Shown piece after piece: positions 29,589-38,460 of a DNA stretch of 64,000 nt (the first letter of the stretch is position 1; the number at the start of each line of letters is the position of its first letter). A program made the translations under genes and the position numbers. Location: NCBI RefSeq assembly GCF_006365315.1, contig NZ_CP040968.1:558001-622000 (forward strand). The letters run 5' to 3'. This stretch comes from Candidatus Methylopumilus universalis (GTDB taxonomy: Bacteria; Pseudomonadota; Gammaproteobacteria; Burkholderiales; Methylophilaceae). The notes beneath the pieces were generated by a model. It was not told the origin of the DNA. It did no database searches and saw only the letters and a list, made by a program, of their open reading frames with translations.

Positions 29589-30665
29589 ATGAAATGTACT
29601 TATAACTTTTCAGCGGGTCCTGCCGTATTACCCAAGTCAGTGATGCTTCGGGCTCAAGCCGAGATGATTGATTGGCATGACTCAGGAATGTCTGTGATGG
29701 AAATGTCTCATCGTGGCAAGCACTACATGTCGATCATTGAGAAAGTGGAAAGTGATTTTAGATCACTCTTTAATGTGCCTAAAAATTATAAGGTACTCTT
29801 TCTTCAAGGCGGTGCGATTGCTCAAAATTCAATGGTGCCCTTGAATCTTCTTAATGGTAAAAAAGCTAATTATGTTGTAAGTGGATACTGGTCTAAGCGC
29901 TCATATCAAGACGCACTTCCTTTTGGCGATATGTCTATTGCCGCTTCATCCGAGTCTATTGGTTATACGAAAGCTCCTGATCTACAAGAGTGGAAGATAG
30001 ATTCTTCAGCTTCATATATTCACTTCTGTTCTAATGAGACTATCCATGGCGTTGAATATTTTGATTTGCCTTCCGTTAAAACTATTCCAGTAGTTGCCGA
30101 TATGTCGTCCCATATTCTTTCAAGACCAGTCGATATTAGTCAATTTGGGGTTATCTATGCCGGTGCGCAAAAAAATATTGGCCCAGCAGGTTTAACAATT
30201 GTGATCGTGAGAGACGATTTGTTAGAAGTGGCTTCGCCATTGACACCTTCCGTTTTCAATTGGAAGACGCAAACTGAGAATCAATCTATGATTAATACGC
30301 CAACGACTTATAGTATCTATATGGCAGGACTTGTATTTGAATGGTTGATCGAGCTTGGCGGCCTCGCGGCGATTGAAAAACAAAATATTAAAAAAGCTGA
30401 ATTGCTATATAACTACATCGACTCTTCAGATTTTTACTCAAACCCTATTGATATCAAAAATCGCTCGCGTATGAATGTCCCTTTTAGAATTCAAAATGAA
30501 GATTTACATGCTTCTTTTGTAACAGGTGCTGAAAATTTAGGTATGATCGGTTTAAAAGGTCATCGACTTGTAGGGGGTATTAGAGCCTCAATCTACAATG
30601 CTATGCCGATTGAAGGTGTTCAAGCCCTAGTTGATTACATGAAAGACTTTGAAAAGTCACATTAA
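29589..30665 (+). CDS. serC: Phosphoserine aminotransferase
   Basis: PLP enzyme converting 3-phosphohydroxypyruvate to phosphoserine, and also serving pyridoxal phosphate synthesis. 358 residues. TYNFSAGPAVLPKSVM is the family start, and the PLP lysine is in YAGAQKNIGPAGLTIVIV. It follows gyrA by 13 bp and precedes pheA by 3 bp; gyrA-serC-pheA is a widespread proteobacterial order. Confidence 0.97.
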   Translation: MKCTYNFSAGPAVLPKSVMLRAQAEMIDWHDSGMSVMEMSHRGKHYMSIIEKVESDFRSLFNVPKNYKVLFLQGGAIAQNSMVPLNLLNGKKANYVVSGYWSKRSYQDALPFGDMSIAASSESIGYTKAPDLQEWKIDSSASYIHFCSNETIHGVEYFDLPSVKTIPVVADMSSHILSRPVDISQFGVIYAGAQKNIGPAGLTIVIVRDDLLEVASPLTPSVFNWKTQTENQSMINTPTTYSIYMAGLVFEWLIELGGLAAIEKQNIKKAELLYNYIDSSDFYSNPIDIKNRSRMNVPFRIQNEDLHASFVTGAENLGMIGLKGHRLVGGIRASIYNAMPIEGVQALVDYMKDFEKSH

Positions 30666-30668
30666 TAT

Positions 30669-31739
30669 ATGACAGATGAATTAAAAAAATTAAGAGATGA
30701 GATTGATAAAATCGATAACGAACTTTTGGATCTTATTTCTAAAAGAGCAACGTTAGCATCGAACATTGGAAGTCTTAAAACAGATGGTGTGATTTATCGT
30801 CCAGAGCGTGAAGCTCAAGTCTTACGTCGTTTGGTTGAGCAAAACCAAGGACCGCTTTCTAACGAAAGTATCGAAAGTATTTACAAGAGCATTATGTCTA
30901 ATTGCAGAGCGCTTGAGAAACAAATCACCGTTGCATTTTTAGGTCCACTTGGTACGTTCAGTGAAGAAGCCTCCATGAAGCAGTTTGGAGAATCGATTGT
31001 GTCTATGCAAACATCGAGCATCGATGAAGTGTTTCATCTTGTGGAATCACATAAAGCGCATTATGGTGTTGTGCCTGTTGAGAATTCGACTGAAGGTGCA
31101 ATTAACCGCACACTTGATTTACTCCTCACATCTAACACAATGATCTGTGCCGAGATTATTTTGCCTGTGCATCATAATTTAATTAGCAATGAAAAAGATG
31201 TCTCGAGCATTAAAAAAATATATTCACACACGCAATCTTTATCTCAATGTCATCAGTGGTTACTTAACCATACACCGGGCATTGAATTACAATCTGTTTC
31301 TAGCAATGCTGAAGCTGTGAAAATTGCATCAAAAGAAAAGGGTGCAGCTGCTGTTGCAAGTGTCCGAGCTGCAGCGTTATTTAATGTTCCTCTATTGGCT
31401 GAAAATATTGAGGATGATCCTAAGAATTCAACTCGATTCCTGGTGATTTCGAATCACGAGGTTAAACCTTCCGGATTAGATAAAACGTCGATTATTGTTG
31501 CTGCAAAAAATCAGCCCGGTGCGATTGCATCTATGATTGAACCTTTTGCAAAAAACAAGGTAAGTATGACTAAGCTTGAATCTCGTCCTTCAAAAACAGG
31601 CCTTTGGGAATACGTTTTCTTTATTGATGTCGAAGGTCATATGACTGACTCAAAAGTAGCAGACTCGCTTAAAGAAATTGAATCTAAAGCGTCATTTTTA
31701 AAAGTCTTAGGATCTTATCCGCAGTCTAATTTGACTTAA
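30669..31739 (+). CDS. pheA: Bifunctional chorismate mutase / prephenate dehydratase
   Basis: Makes phenylpyruvate from chorismate in two steps. 356 residues: AroQ chorismate mutase (about 1-85, LRDEIDKIDNELLDLISKRA), prephenate dehydratase (about 92-270, VAFLGPLGTFSEEASMKQFG, PVENSTEGAINRTLD, the NSTRFLVI motif) and a C-terminal ACT domain (about 280-350, with the Phe-binding ESRPSKTGLWEYVFFID). The ACT domain implies feedback inhibition by phenylalanine. Confidence 0.97.
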   Translation: MTDELKKLRDEIDKIDNELLDLISKRATLASNIGSLKTDGVIYRPEREAQVLRRLVEQNQGPLSNESIESIYKSIMSNCRALEKQITVAFLGPLGTFSEEASMKQFGESIVSMQTSSIDEVFHLVESHKAHYGVVPVENSTEGAINRTLDLLLTSNTMICAEIILPVHHNLISNEKDVSSIKKIYSHTQSLSQCHQWLLNHTPGIELQSVSSNAEAVKIASKEKGAAAVASVRAAALFNVPLLAENIEDDPKNSTRFLVISNHEVKPSGLDKTSIIVAAKNQPGAIASMIEPFAKNKVSMTKLESRPSKTGLWEYVFFIDVEGHMTDSKVADSLKEIESKASFLKVLGSYPQSNLT

Positions 31740-31786
31740 TGGATTTATGTTTTAGCATGCCATTTAAGATTTTTTAATATTTTATT

Positions 31787-32881
31787 ATGTCGATTCAATC
31801 ATTAATCCCAAAATATATTTGTGATATTGCGCCTTATCAAGGTGGCAAACCAATCGCCGAGCTTGCGCGCGAATATCAACTCGAAGAGTCTTCAATTGTG
31901 AAGTTGGCTTCCAACGAAAATCCATTGGGCATGAGCCCTAAAGCTCGTGAGGTGATTTTAAAATCCATTGATGAGATTTATCGTTATCCCGATGGCAATG
32001 CCTTTCAGCTTAAAAAAGCTGTCAGTTTTAAGTTTAATTTACATCCAGATAGTTTAATTTTTGGAAATGGATCAAATGATATTTTAGAATTGTCAGCGCG
32101 CACATTCTTAAAAGTCGGTGATGAAGCTATATTTTCTCAGCATGCTTTTGCTGTGTACAGTCTTGTGACTCAATCCATGGGTGCTATTGGGGTCAAAGTG
32201 CCCGCCAAAGATTTTGCGCATGACCTTGCCAAAATGTTCGCGGTAATCACTTCAAAAACCAAAATGATTTTCATCGCTAATCCGAACAATCCAACCGGAA
32301 CACTTATTGCCAAGGATGAACTGAAAGCCTTTTTAATGAAGATTCCTCCACATATTATTGTGGTCTTGGATGAGGCTTACGATGAATATTTGGATACCGA
32401 ATATAAGTCCGTGAGTTTTTCCTGGCTTACTCAATTTCCCAATTTGATTATTTCAAGAACTTTCTCAAAAGCTTATGGTTTGGCTGGGCTAAGAGTAGGT
32501 TTTGGAGCGTCAAATCCAGAAATTATTCAATTTATGAATCGTGTGAGACAGCCTTTTAATGTAAACAGCCTTGCTCAAGATGCTGCAGTGGCAGCATTAA
32601 TGGATGACGCATTTGTCAGTGAGAGTAAAATACTGAATAATAATGGAAAAAAACAATTAGAATCAGCACTTCAAAGGTTAAAGTTAAGTTTTATTCCTAC
32701 TTTTGGTAACTTTATAAGTTTTAAAGTAGATAAAGCATTGCAAGTCTACGAAGCCTTACTGAAGGCAGGTATCATTGTGCGTCCAGTTGCTAATTATGAG
32801 ATGCCTGATTATTTGAGGGTGAGCATTGGTCTTAAAGAAGAAAATGAAAGATTTATTCAAGCACTAGAAGCGATTATTTAA
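31787..32881 (+). CDS. hisC: Histidinol-phosphate aminotransferase
   Basis: PLP enzyme of 364 residues for histidine synthesis; the betaproteobacterial copy beside pheA often also transaminates aromatic precursors. Motifs: KLASNENPLGMSPKA, FIANPNNPTGTL, LDEAYDEYLD, and the PLP lysine in ISRTFSKAYGLAGLRVGFG. The position next to pheA and DAHP synthase suggests an aromatic role here. The other his genes are absent from this window. Confidence 0.94.
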   Translation: MSIQSLIPKYICDIAPYQGGKPIAELAREYQLEESSIVKLASNENPLGMSPKAREVILKSIDEIYRYPDGNAFQLKKAVSFKFNLHPDSLIFGNGSNDILELSARTFLKVGDEAIFSQHAFAVYSLVTQSMGAIGVKVPAKDFAHDLAKMFAVITSKTKMIFIANPNNPTGTLIAKDELKAFLMKIPPHIIVVLDEAYDEYLDTEYKSVSFSWLTQFPNLIISRTFSKAYGLAGLRVGFGASNPEIIQFMNRVRQPFNVNSLAQDAAVAALMDDAFVSESKILNNNGKKQLESALQRLKLSFIPTFGNFISFKVDKALQVYEALLKAGIIVRPVANYEMPDYLRVSIGLKEENERFIQALEAII

Positions 32882-32893
32882 ATAGGATCTAGC

Positions 32894-33913
32894 ATGATTA
32901 TTGTAATGAGCAACGCAGCAACCGAAGAGCAAATTGAATCGGTTATTAAGCGTATCGAAGAAAAGGGGCTGGAAGCTAATGTTTCCCGTGGCACCGAAAG
33001 AACCGTTATCGGCGCGATTGGAGATGAGCGAAGTCTTGACCCTGAGCTTCTAGAATCTCTTCCTGGTGTTGAGCAAGCGCTTCACATTGTTAAGCCTTAT
33101 AAAATTGTTGCGCGTGAGTGGCATAAAGAAGATACCGTTATCGATATTCAAGGTAATCTCATGGGCGGTAAGCAGATCCAAATTATTTCAGGCCCATGTT
33201 CCGTTGAAACACCCGAACAGATGGAAAAATCTGCGAAAGCAGTTAAAGCCGCTGGTGTAAGACTTATGCGTGGCGGTGCGTTTAAACCGCGAACAAGTCC
33301 TTATACATTCCAGGGTACAGGTGTTGAAGGCTTGGAAATGTTTAGAAAGGCTGCAGATAAAGAAGGCTTGCCTATTGTGACTGAGCTTATGGATGCAAGA
33401 CAGCTCGACACCTTTATGAAATATAAAGTGGATGTGATTCAAATTGGTACCCGCAGCATGCAAAATTTTGAGCTTCTAAAAGAAGTTGGCAAGGTCAATG
33501 TACCAGTCATTTTAAAACGCGGGATGTCAGCAACGATTTCAGAATGGTTAATGGCTGCAGAATATATAGCAGCAGGTGGCAATCATAATATTATTTTCTG
33601 CGAGCGCGGTATTCGAACTTTTGAAACTTATTATAGAAATGTATTAGATGTCACAGCGATCCCGGTGCTTAAGAAAGAAACGCATCTTCCTGTTATCGTT
33701 GACCCTTCTCATGCAGGCGGAAAAGCATGGATGGTGGCAGCATTATCTAGAGCGGCAATTGCAGCAGGTGCAGATGGTCTTTTGGTTGAAATGCATCCTA
33801 ACCCATGTGAGGCATGGTGTGATGCAGATCAAGCTATCAATCCGCAAGAACTTATTTCACTCATGGGTGAGTTAAGAGGTATTGCTAAAGTGATTGGCCG
33901 CGAAATTCTTTAA
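32894..33913 (+). CDS. 3-deoxy-7-phosphoheptulonate synthase, type I-beta
   Basis: First enzyme of the shikimate pathway: PEP + erythrose 4-phosphate to DAHP. 339 residues. The N-terminal ferredoxin-like regulatory domain (about 1-70, MIIVMSNAATEEQIESVIKR) marks the type I-beta (AroF/AroA-beta) branch, not the E. coli AroFGH branch. The catalytic barrel shows ISGPCSVETPEQM, RGGAFKPRTSPYTFQG, VILKRGMSATISEWL and VDPSHAGGKAWMV. It closes the aromatic amino-acid run and is followed by a hairpin. Confidence 0.95.
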   Translation: MIIVMSNAATEEQIESVIKRIEEKGLEANVSRGTERTVIGAIGDERSLDPELLESLPGVEQALHIVKPYKIVAREWHKEDTVIDIQGNLMGGKQIQIISGPCSVETPEQMEKSAKAVKAAGVRLMRGGAFKPRTSPYTFQGTGVEGLEMFRKAADKEGLPIVTELMDARQLDTFMKYKVDVIQIGTRSMQNFELLKEVGKVNVPVILKRGMSATISEWLMAAEYIAAGGNHNIIFCERGIRTFETYYRNVLDVTAIPVLKKETHLPVIVDPSHAGGKAWMVAALSRAAIAAGADGLLVEMHPNPCEAWCDADQAINPQELISLMGELRGIAKVIGREIL

Positions 33914-33914
33914 G

Positions 33915-33937
33915 GAACTCATGGATTTCATGAGTTC
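33915..33937 (+). terminator. Hairpin after the DAHP synthase gene
   Basis: GAACTCATG and CATGAGTTC form a perfect 9-bp stem around a 5-base loop, starting one base after the stop codon and followed by TATTTAG. The T tract is poor, so termination may be partial. It separates the aromatic genes from pqqB. Confidence 0.6.
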
Positions 33938-34023
33938 TATTTAGCTAATTTCCACTATGAGATTAGGTGCTTTTCCCGCAGTATCATTTCATTATTAAAT
34001 ATTAGTCTCATTGACAGGGTTCT

Positions 34024-34941
34024 ATGCATATTCATGTCTTAGGTGCAGGTGCGGGTGGTGGATTTCCTCAGTGGAATTGTAATTGTCAAAATTGCGATGG
34101 TCTCCGTAAAGGGACTATTAAAGCTACAAAACGCACACAGTCATCTATCTGTGTAAGTTCTGACGGCGTTCATTGGGTGCTATTTAATACATCGCCTGAT
34201 GTGTTGCAACAAATTCAAGATTTTCCCCCTTTACAACCGGGTCGTGCTATTCGTGATAGTGGCATTTCAGCCATTGTTCTTATTGATGCACAAATTGATC
34301 ACACGACAGGATTGTTAATGCTTCGTGAGGGCACACAAAAACGTGAACTCTATTGCACGGATATGGTATATCAAGATCTCACAACAGGTAATCCACTCCT
34401 AAAAATTTTAGATCACTACTGTGGTATTAATCATCACGAAATTCCAACTGATGGCAAAACTTCATTTGAAATACCTAAGATAGAAAATCTTACATTCACT
34501 CCTGTTGCATTAAAGAGTGCCGCACCACCATACTCACCGCATCGAAATAATCCCCATCCAGGTGACACGATTGGTATGTTGATTGAAGATAAAAAAACAC
34601 AGAAGCGATTATTTTACGCACCAGGCTTAGGTGAAATTGAACCTCACCTACCACCTTTATTTGAAAAAGCAGACTGTATTATGGTCGATGGTACTTTCTG
34701 GACGAATACAGAAATGATGGATATGGGTTTAATGACAAAGAAAGCTCGAGACATTGGCCATAATCCTCAGTCAGGTGAGGGCGGTATGATTGAAGTGTTA
34801 GATCGTTATCCCAACGCTAAAAAAGTGCTTATACACATTAACAATACAAACCCAATTTTGCGAGAAGATTCAAAAGAGCGTCAGATTTTAACTGACCATG
34901 GCATTGAAGTGGCATATGACGGTATGGATATTGTTTTATAA
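34024..34941 (+). CDS. pqqB: PqqB, metallo-beta-lactamase-fold PQQ biosynthesis protein
   Basis: 305 residues, full length. Thought to hydroxylate the tyrosine of the PqqA-derived dipeptide. [18 protein letters not shown] is the signature opening with the family's zinc-binding cysteines; [16 protein letters not shown] holds the MBL-like aspartate/histidine site, and [19 protein letters not shown] follow. First of four pqq genes separated by 15, 2 and 12 bp. No pqqA is found in the 110 bp upstream. Confidence 0.96.
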   Translation: MHIHVLGAGAGGGFPQWNCNCQNCDGLRKGTIKATKRTQSSICVSSDGVHWVLFNTSPDVLQQIQDFPPLQPGRAIRDSGISAIVLIDAQIDHTTGLLMLREGTQKRELYCTDMVYQDLTTGNPLLKILDHYCGINHHEIPTDGKTSFEIPKIENLTFTPVALKSAAPPYSPHRNNPHPGDTIGMLIEDKKTQKRLFYAPGLGEIEPHLPPLFEKADCIMVDGTFWTNTEMMDMGLMTKKARDIGHNPQSGEGGMIEVLDRYPNAKKVLIHINNTNPILREDSKERQILTDHGIEVAYDGMDIVL

Positions 34942-34956
34942 AAGGATTCGTTAGAC

Positions 34957-35691
34957 ATGGATAAAATTTGGACAAGAGAAGAATTTGAAGAGAAGCTTCG
35001 CGAGAAGGGTCGTGGTTATCATATCTATCATCCTTTCCATGTGATGATGTACGAAGGAAAGCTCACCAAAGAACAACTCCAGAGCTGGGTGCTAAATCGC
35101 TTTTATTATCAAATTGGTATTCCTCAAAAAGATGCAGCCATCCTTTCTAATTGCCCTGACGTTGAAGTCAGAAAACAGTGGATCGTTCGTATCACAGATC
35201 ATGATGGTGTGGATGATGCGGTAGGTGGAATCGAAGCTTGGATTAAATTAGGTGAAGCGGTTGGCTTAACGAGAGAAGATGTCACTTCCTTAAAGCACGT
35301 GAGCCCAGGTGTTCGTTTCGCAGTGGATGCTTATATTAATTTTGCAAAACAAAGACCTTGGCAAGAATCAGTATGTTCATCGCTCACTGAGTTGTTTGCG
35401 CCACACATTCATCAGCAGCGCATAAGCTCATGGCCTGAAGTCTACCCATGGATCAATGAATCTGGACTCTCATATTTCAAAAAACGCTTAACAGAAGCAA
35501 GGCGCGATGTTGAACAAGGCTTATCCGTGACGCTAGATTATTTTAGTCAATCTCGTGCGATGCAAGAGCGCGCATTGGACATTCTTCAATTTAAACTCAA
35601 TGTGCTATGGGTGATTGCAGATTCCATTATGCTCGCATCTTCAAATATTAAAGTTGAAGATCGCGATTACCTAAGACAGCCTGTATTTTAA
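34957..35691 (+). CDS. pqqC: PqqC, pyrroloquinoline-quinone synthase
   Basis: Cofactor-free oxidase that performs the last ring closure and eight-electron oxidation to PQQ. 244 residues. [40 protein letters not shown] and [18 protein letters not shown] are the conserved active-site helices; [12 protein letters not shown] follows. A strong conserved fit throughout. Confidence 0.97.
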   Translation: MDKIWTREEFEEKLREKGRGYHIYHPFHVMMYEGKLTKEQLQSWVLNRFYYQIGIPQKDAAILSNCPDVEVRKQWIVRITDHDGVDDAVGGIEAWIKLGEAVGLTREDVTSLKHVSPGVRFAVDAYINFAKQRPWQESVCSSLTELFAPHIHQQRISSWPEVYPWINESGLSYFKKRLTEARRDVEQGLSVTLDYFSQSRAMQERALDILQFKLNVLWVIADSIMLASSNIKVEDRDYLRQPVF

Positions 35692-35693
35692 TC

Positions 35694-35972
35694 ATGACGA
35701 TCGAACGCCAAGATATTTTAAAGATTGCAGCACATCACAGATTCCAGTGGGAAGAAGCGCAGCAGTCTCATGTCATTTTATTTCCAGAAGGCATGGTCAA
35801 ATTAAATGGAAGTGCGGGTGAAGTTTTAAGTTTGGTTGATGGAAAAAACTCAGTCGATCAAATTGTCAGCGCCTTAAAAGAAAAATTTAAAGATGTCGAA
35901 GGTATCGAAAAAGATATTTTATCTATGATTCAATTCGCTTTAGACAAAGCCTGGATTGAGAAAGCTAATTAA
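35694..35972 (+). CDS. pqqD: PqqD, PqqA-binding chaperone
   Basis: 92-residue RiPP recognition element that presents the PqqA peptide to the radical-SAM enzyme PqqE. FQWEEAQQSHVILFPEG-MVKLN and AGEVLSLVDGKNSVDQIVSA match the family winged-helix fold. It follows pqqC by 2 bp and precedes pqqE by 12 bp. The free-standing form fits methylotrophs with a separate pqqE. Confidence 0.95.
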   Translation: MTIERQDILKIAAHHRFQWEEAQQSHVILFPEGMVKLNGSAGEVLSLVDGKNSVDQIVSALKEKFKDVEGIEKDILSMIQFALDKAWIEKAN

Positions 35973-35984
35973 GGGGAAATAACG

Positions 35985-37169
35985 ATGGCAATACAAAATA
36001 ATGGTGTAGCAGCATCCGTCACACATACACAACCTTTATGGCTATTAGCTGAAATCACATATCGATGCCCACTTCATTGTGCATTTTGTTATAACCCTAC
36101 TGATTATGACAAGCATACACAGAATGAATTATCGACAGAGCAATGGATTAATGTTTTACGTGATGCAAGAAAATTAGGCGCACTTCAATTAGGAATTTCA
36201 GGTGGCGAACCGCTGCTTCGCGATGACATTGAAGAGATTGTGGTAGAAGCAAAAAACTTAGGCTATTACAGCAATCTTATTACTTCAGGTGTAGGCTTAA
36301 CCGAAAAAAGAATTCAAGCATTCAAAGAAGGCGGATTGGATCATATTCAGCTATCAATGCATGACATAACTGAAGAAATTAACAACTTCATTACAAATAC
36401 CAAAACTTTTGAATTAAAGAAAAAAGTCGCAGCGATGATCAAGAACCATGGCTATCCTATGGTACTCAACGTTGTAATCCATCGCTATAACATTGGCCAT
36501 ATTAAAGAAATTTTAGAGATGGCTGAAGCTTTAGGTGCTGACTATGTGGAACTTGCTAATACGCAGTATTACGGATGGTCACTAGTGAATCGTAATCAAT
36601 TAATGCCCACCAAAGAGCAAATTGATCACGCAGAAAAAGTTACCAATGAATTTAGAGAAAAAGTTGGTAACAAAATGAAGGTTTTCTTTGTGGTACCTGA
36701 TTATTTCTCAGATCGCCCTAAGAAATGTATGAATGGATGGGGTGAAGTCTTTATGATTGTCACTGCAAATGGCGATGTACTCCCTTGTCATTCAGCACGC
36801 GTATTGCCTAATATGGAATTCCCAAATGTGCGAGATAAAGGCCTTATGTGGGCATGGCAAGATTCTCCAGCATTCAATCGATATCGAGGTGATAGCTGGA
36901 TGAAAGAACCTTGCCGAACCTGCCCTGAAAAAGAAAATGATCTAGGCGGTTGCCGTTGCCAAGCATTCCTTTTATCAGGTGATGCAGAGAGTGCTGACCC
37001 AGTATGTAGTTTGTCGCCTAATCATCACATCATCGAAAAAGCGATTAAAGATGCTAAAAATCCTGTTCTTCAAGCGCAACCGATTCTTTTTAGAAATGAT
37101 AAAAATTCTAAGAAAATTCTCTCCGGCGAAGCGAATGATTTAATTAAAGATTTTCACGCAACACCTTAA
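35985..37169 (+). CDS. pqqE: PqqE, radical SAM enzyme cross-linking Glu and Tyr of PqqA
   Basis: 394 residues. The radical-SAM [4Fe-4S] site is CPLHCAFCYNP (C-x3-C-x2-C) near residue 28; GISGGEPLLRDDI is the SAM-binding GGEP motif. The C-terminal SPASM cysteines appear in RPKKCMNGWGEV, PCHSAR, PCRTCPEK and GGCRCQAF. Forms the carbon-carbon bond that begins PQQ. It is followed 38 bp later by the MFS gene, which has its own TATAAT box. Confidence 0.97.
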   Translation: MAIQNNGVAASVTHTQPLWLLAEITYRCPLHCAFCYNPTDYDKHTQNELSTEQWINVLRDARKLGALQLGISGGEPLLRDDIEEIVVEAKNLGYYSNLITSGVGLTEKRIQAFKEGGLDHIQLSMHDITEEINNFITNTKTFELKKKVAAMIKNHGYPMVLNVVIHRYNIGHIKEILEMAEALGADYVELANTQYYGWSLVNRNQLMPTKEQIDHAEKVTNEFREKVGNKMKVFFVVPDYFSDRPKKCMNGWGEVFMIVTANGDVLPCHSARVLPNMEFPNVRDKGLMWAWQDSPAFNRYRGDSWMKEPCRTCPEKENDLGGCRCQAFLLSGDAESADPVCSLSPNHHIIEKAIKDAKNPVLQAQPILFRNDKNSKKILSGEANDLIKDFHATP

Positions 37170-37193
37170 AATCTTTTAGCTTCATCTTTCCTC

Positions 37194-37199
37194 TATAAT
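37194..37199 (+). promoter_or_regulatory. -10 box of the MFS gene
   Basis: A perfect TATAAT lies eight bases before the MFS ATG; no clear -35 box and no ribosome site are seen. Initiation would fall one or two bases before the start codon, giving a near-leaderless message. Confidence 0.4.
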
Positions 37200-37207
37200 C
37201 TAAAATT

Positions 37208-38383
37208 ATGAACTCATCTCATATGGTGCGTGTATTTGTATTGGCTAGCTTGGCTGCATTAGCGCCTTTTGCTATTGATACCTATTTGCCTGCATTTCAT
37301 GTGATGACCAATGATTTAGAGACAAACCCTCACGCAATTCAGCAAAGTCTTACCTTTTATTTATTTCCTTATGCATTGATGACTTTATTTCATGGTGCTA
37401 TTTCAGATGCGATTGGTCGCATTGATACAATCAAAATTGGCTTAGGTATTTTTATAGTAGGTTCTCTCTGTGCTGCATTTGCAACGAGTGTAGAAATATT
37501 ATGGCTGGGTCGAATTTTGCAAGGCATAGGTGGGGGAGCAGGTAATGTGGTTGCACGGGCTATGGTGCGTGATTTATTTGAGGGTCCAGAAGCGCAACGT
37601 GTCATGGCGACTATACAAATGTTATTTGGTATTGCACCTGCAGTAGCGCCTATGATTGGCGGTCTTTTGTTAGGTATTCATTGGCATAGTATTTTTACAT
37701 TCTTGGCAATCTATGCGACCATTTCTTTAATTGCTGCAATTAAATATCTTCCTGAAACAATGCCTCAATCGAAACGCGTTTCCTTTTCTTTCTCAGCAGT
37801 CACACATCGATATAAAACTATTTTTTCAGATAAAGAATTTTTGCTGCTTGTCATTGCACTAGGCGCAAATTTTTCAGGATTCTTTTTGTATGTTTTATCA
37901 AGCCCGATATTTATCGTCGACCATTTAGGACTTAATTCAACACAATTTGGTTATCTTTTTATACCTACTGTATCAGGTATGATTTTTGGCTCTTACTTAT
38001 CAAAAAAAGCTGCCGGAAATTTATCTCATAAAAAAACAATTCAAAGTGCCTACATATGGATGGGTCTTATAGCTTCTCTTAATCTACTTTTTTGTACCTT
38101 CTTTGAAACGAACCTATTAATTAACATAGGTTTCGTGGCTCTTTATAACATAGGCATGTCACTGGCTATGCCTGTTCTTTCTATTGCAGCGCTTGATCGT
38201 TTTGAAAAAATACGAGGCACTGCGTCATCAGGACAAGCTTTTATTCAGATGTTACTTTCAACAATATCGGCAGGTTTAGTAGTACCTTTTTTATGGTTTT
38301 CGCCCCTTGGATTATCCTTAGGTATGTTGGGATATTTCATTCTGAGTATCTTGATAATTTCACAAACAAAATCATTAGGTTAA
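37208..38383 (+). CDS. Bcr/CflA-family MFS transporter
   Basis: 391 residues, about 12 hydrophobic helices. LAPFAIDTYLPAFHVM in helix 1 is the Bcr/CflA hallmark, and LFHGAISDAIGRIDTIKIG is MFS motif A between helices 2 and 3; GRILQGIGGGAGNVVARAMV matches motif C region. Family members are proton-driven exporters of drugs, dipeptides or other small molecules. It lies between pqqE and a PqqU-like receptor on the same strand. The substrate is not deducible; a role in PQQ or peptide efflux is speculation from position. Confidence 0.9.
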   Translation: MNSSHMVRVFVLASLAALAPFAIDTYLPAFHVMTNDLETNPHAIQQSLTFYLFPYALMTLFHGAISDAIGRIDTIKIGLGIFIVGSLCAAFATSVEILWLGRILQGIGGGAGNVVARAMVRDLFEGPEAQRVMATIQMLFGIAPAVAPMIGGLLLGIHWHSIFTFLAIYATISLIAAIKYLPETMPQSKRVSFSFSAVTHRYKTIFSDKEFLLLVIALGANFSGFFLYVLSSPIFIVDHLGLNSTQFGYLFIPTVSGMIFGSYLSKKAAGNLSHKKTIQSAYIWMGLIASLNLLFCTFFETNLLINIGFVALYNIGMSLAMPVLSIAALDRFEKIRGTASSGQAFIQMLLSTISAGLVVPFLWFSPLGLSLGMLGYFILSILIISQTKSLG

Positions 38384-38460
38384 TGATTTTACTTAGACTT
38401 AAAATAGTCTTTTTACTGTAATATTTCGCCTTTAATTAATAATCTGCTCTAAAAACTTAT

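Noticed and set aside
33648-33875. Plus-strand open frame within the DAHP synthase gene
   Set aside because: It is a frame-shifted shadow of the DAHP synthase coding sequence without a ribosome site.
33938-34023. Possible pqqA frames before pqqB
   Set aside because: The 13-codon plus frame and the 18-codon minus frame lack the Glu-x3-Tyr core needed for PQQ.
38395-38420. AGACT...AGTCT hairpin with following T run after the MFS gene
   Set aside because: The stem is only five A/T-rich pairs; too weak to call a terminator.
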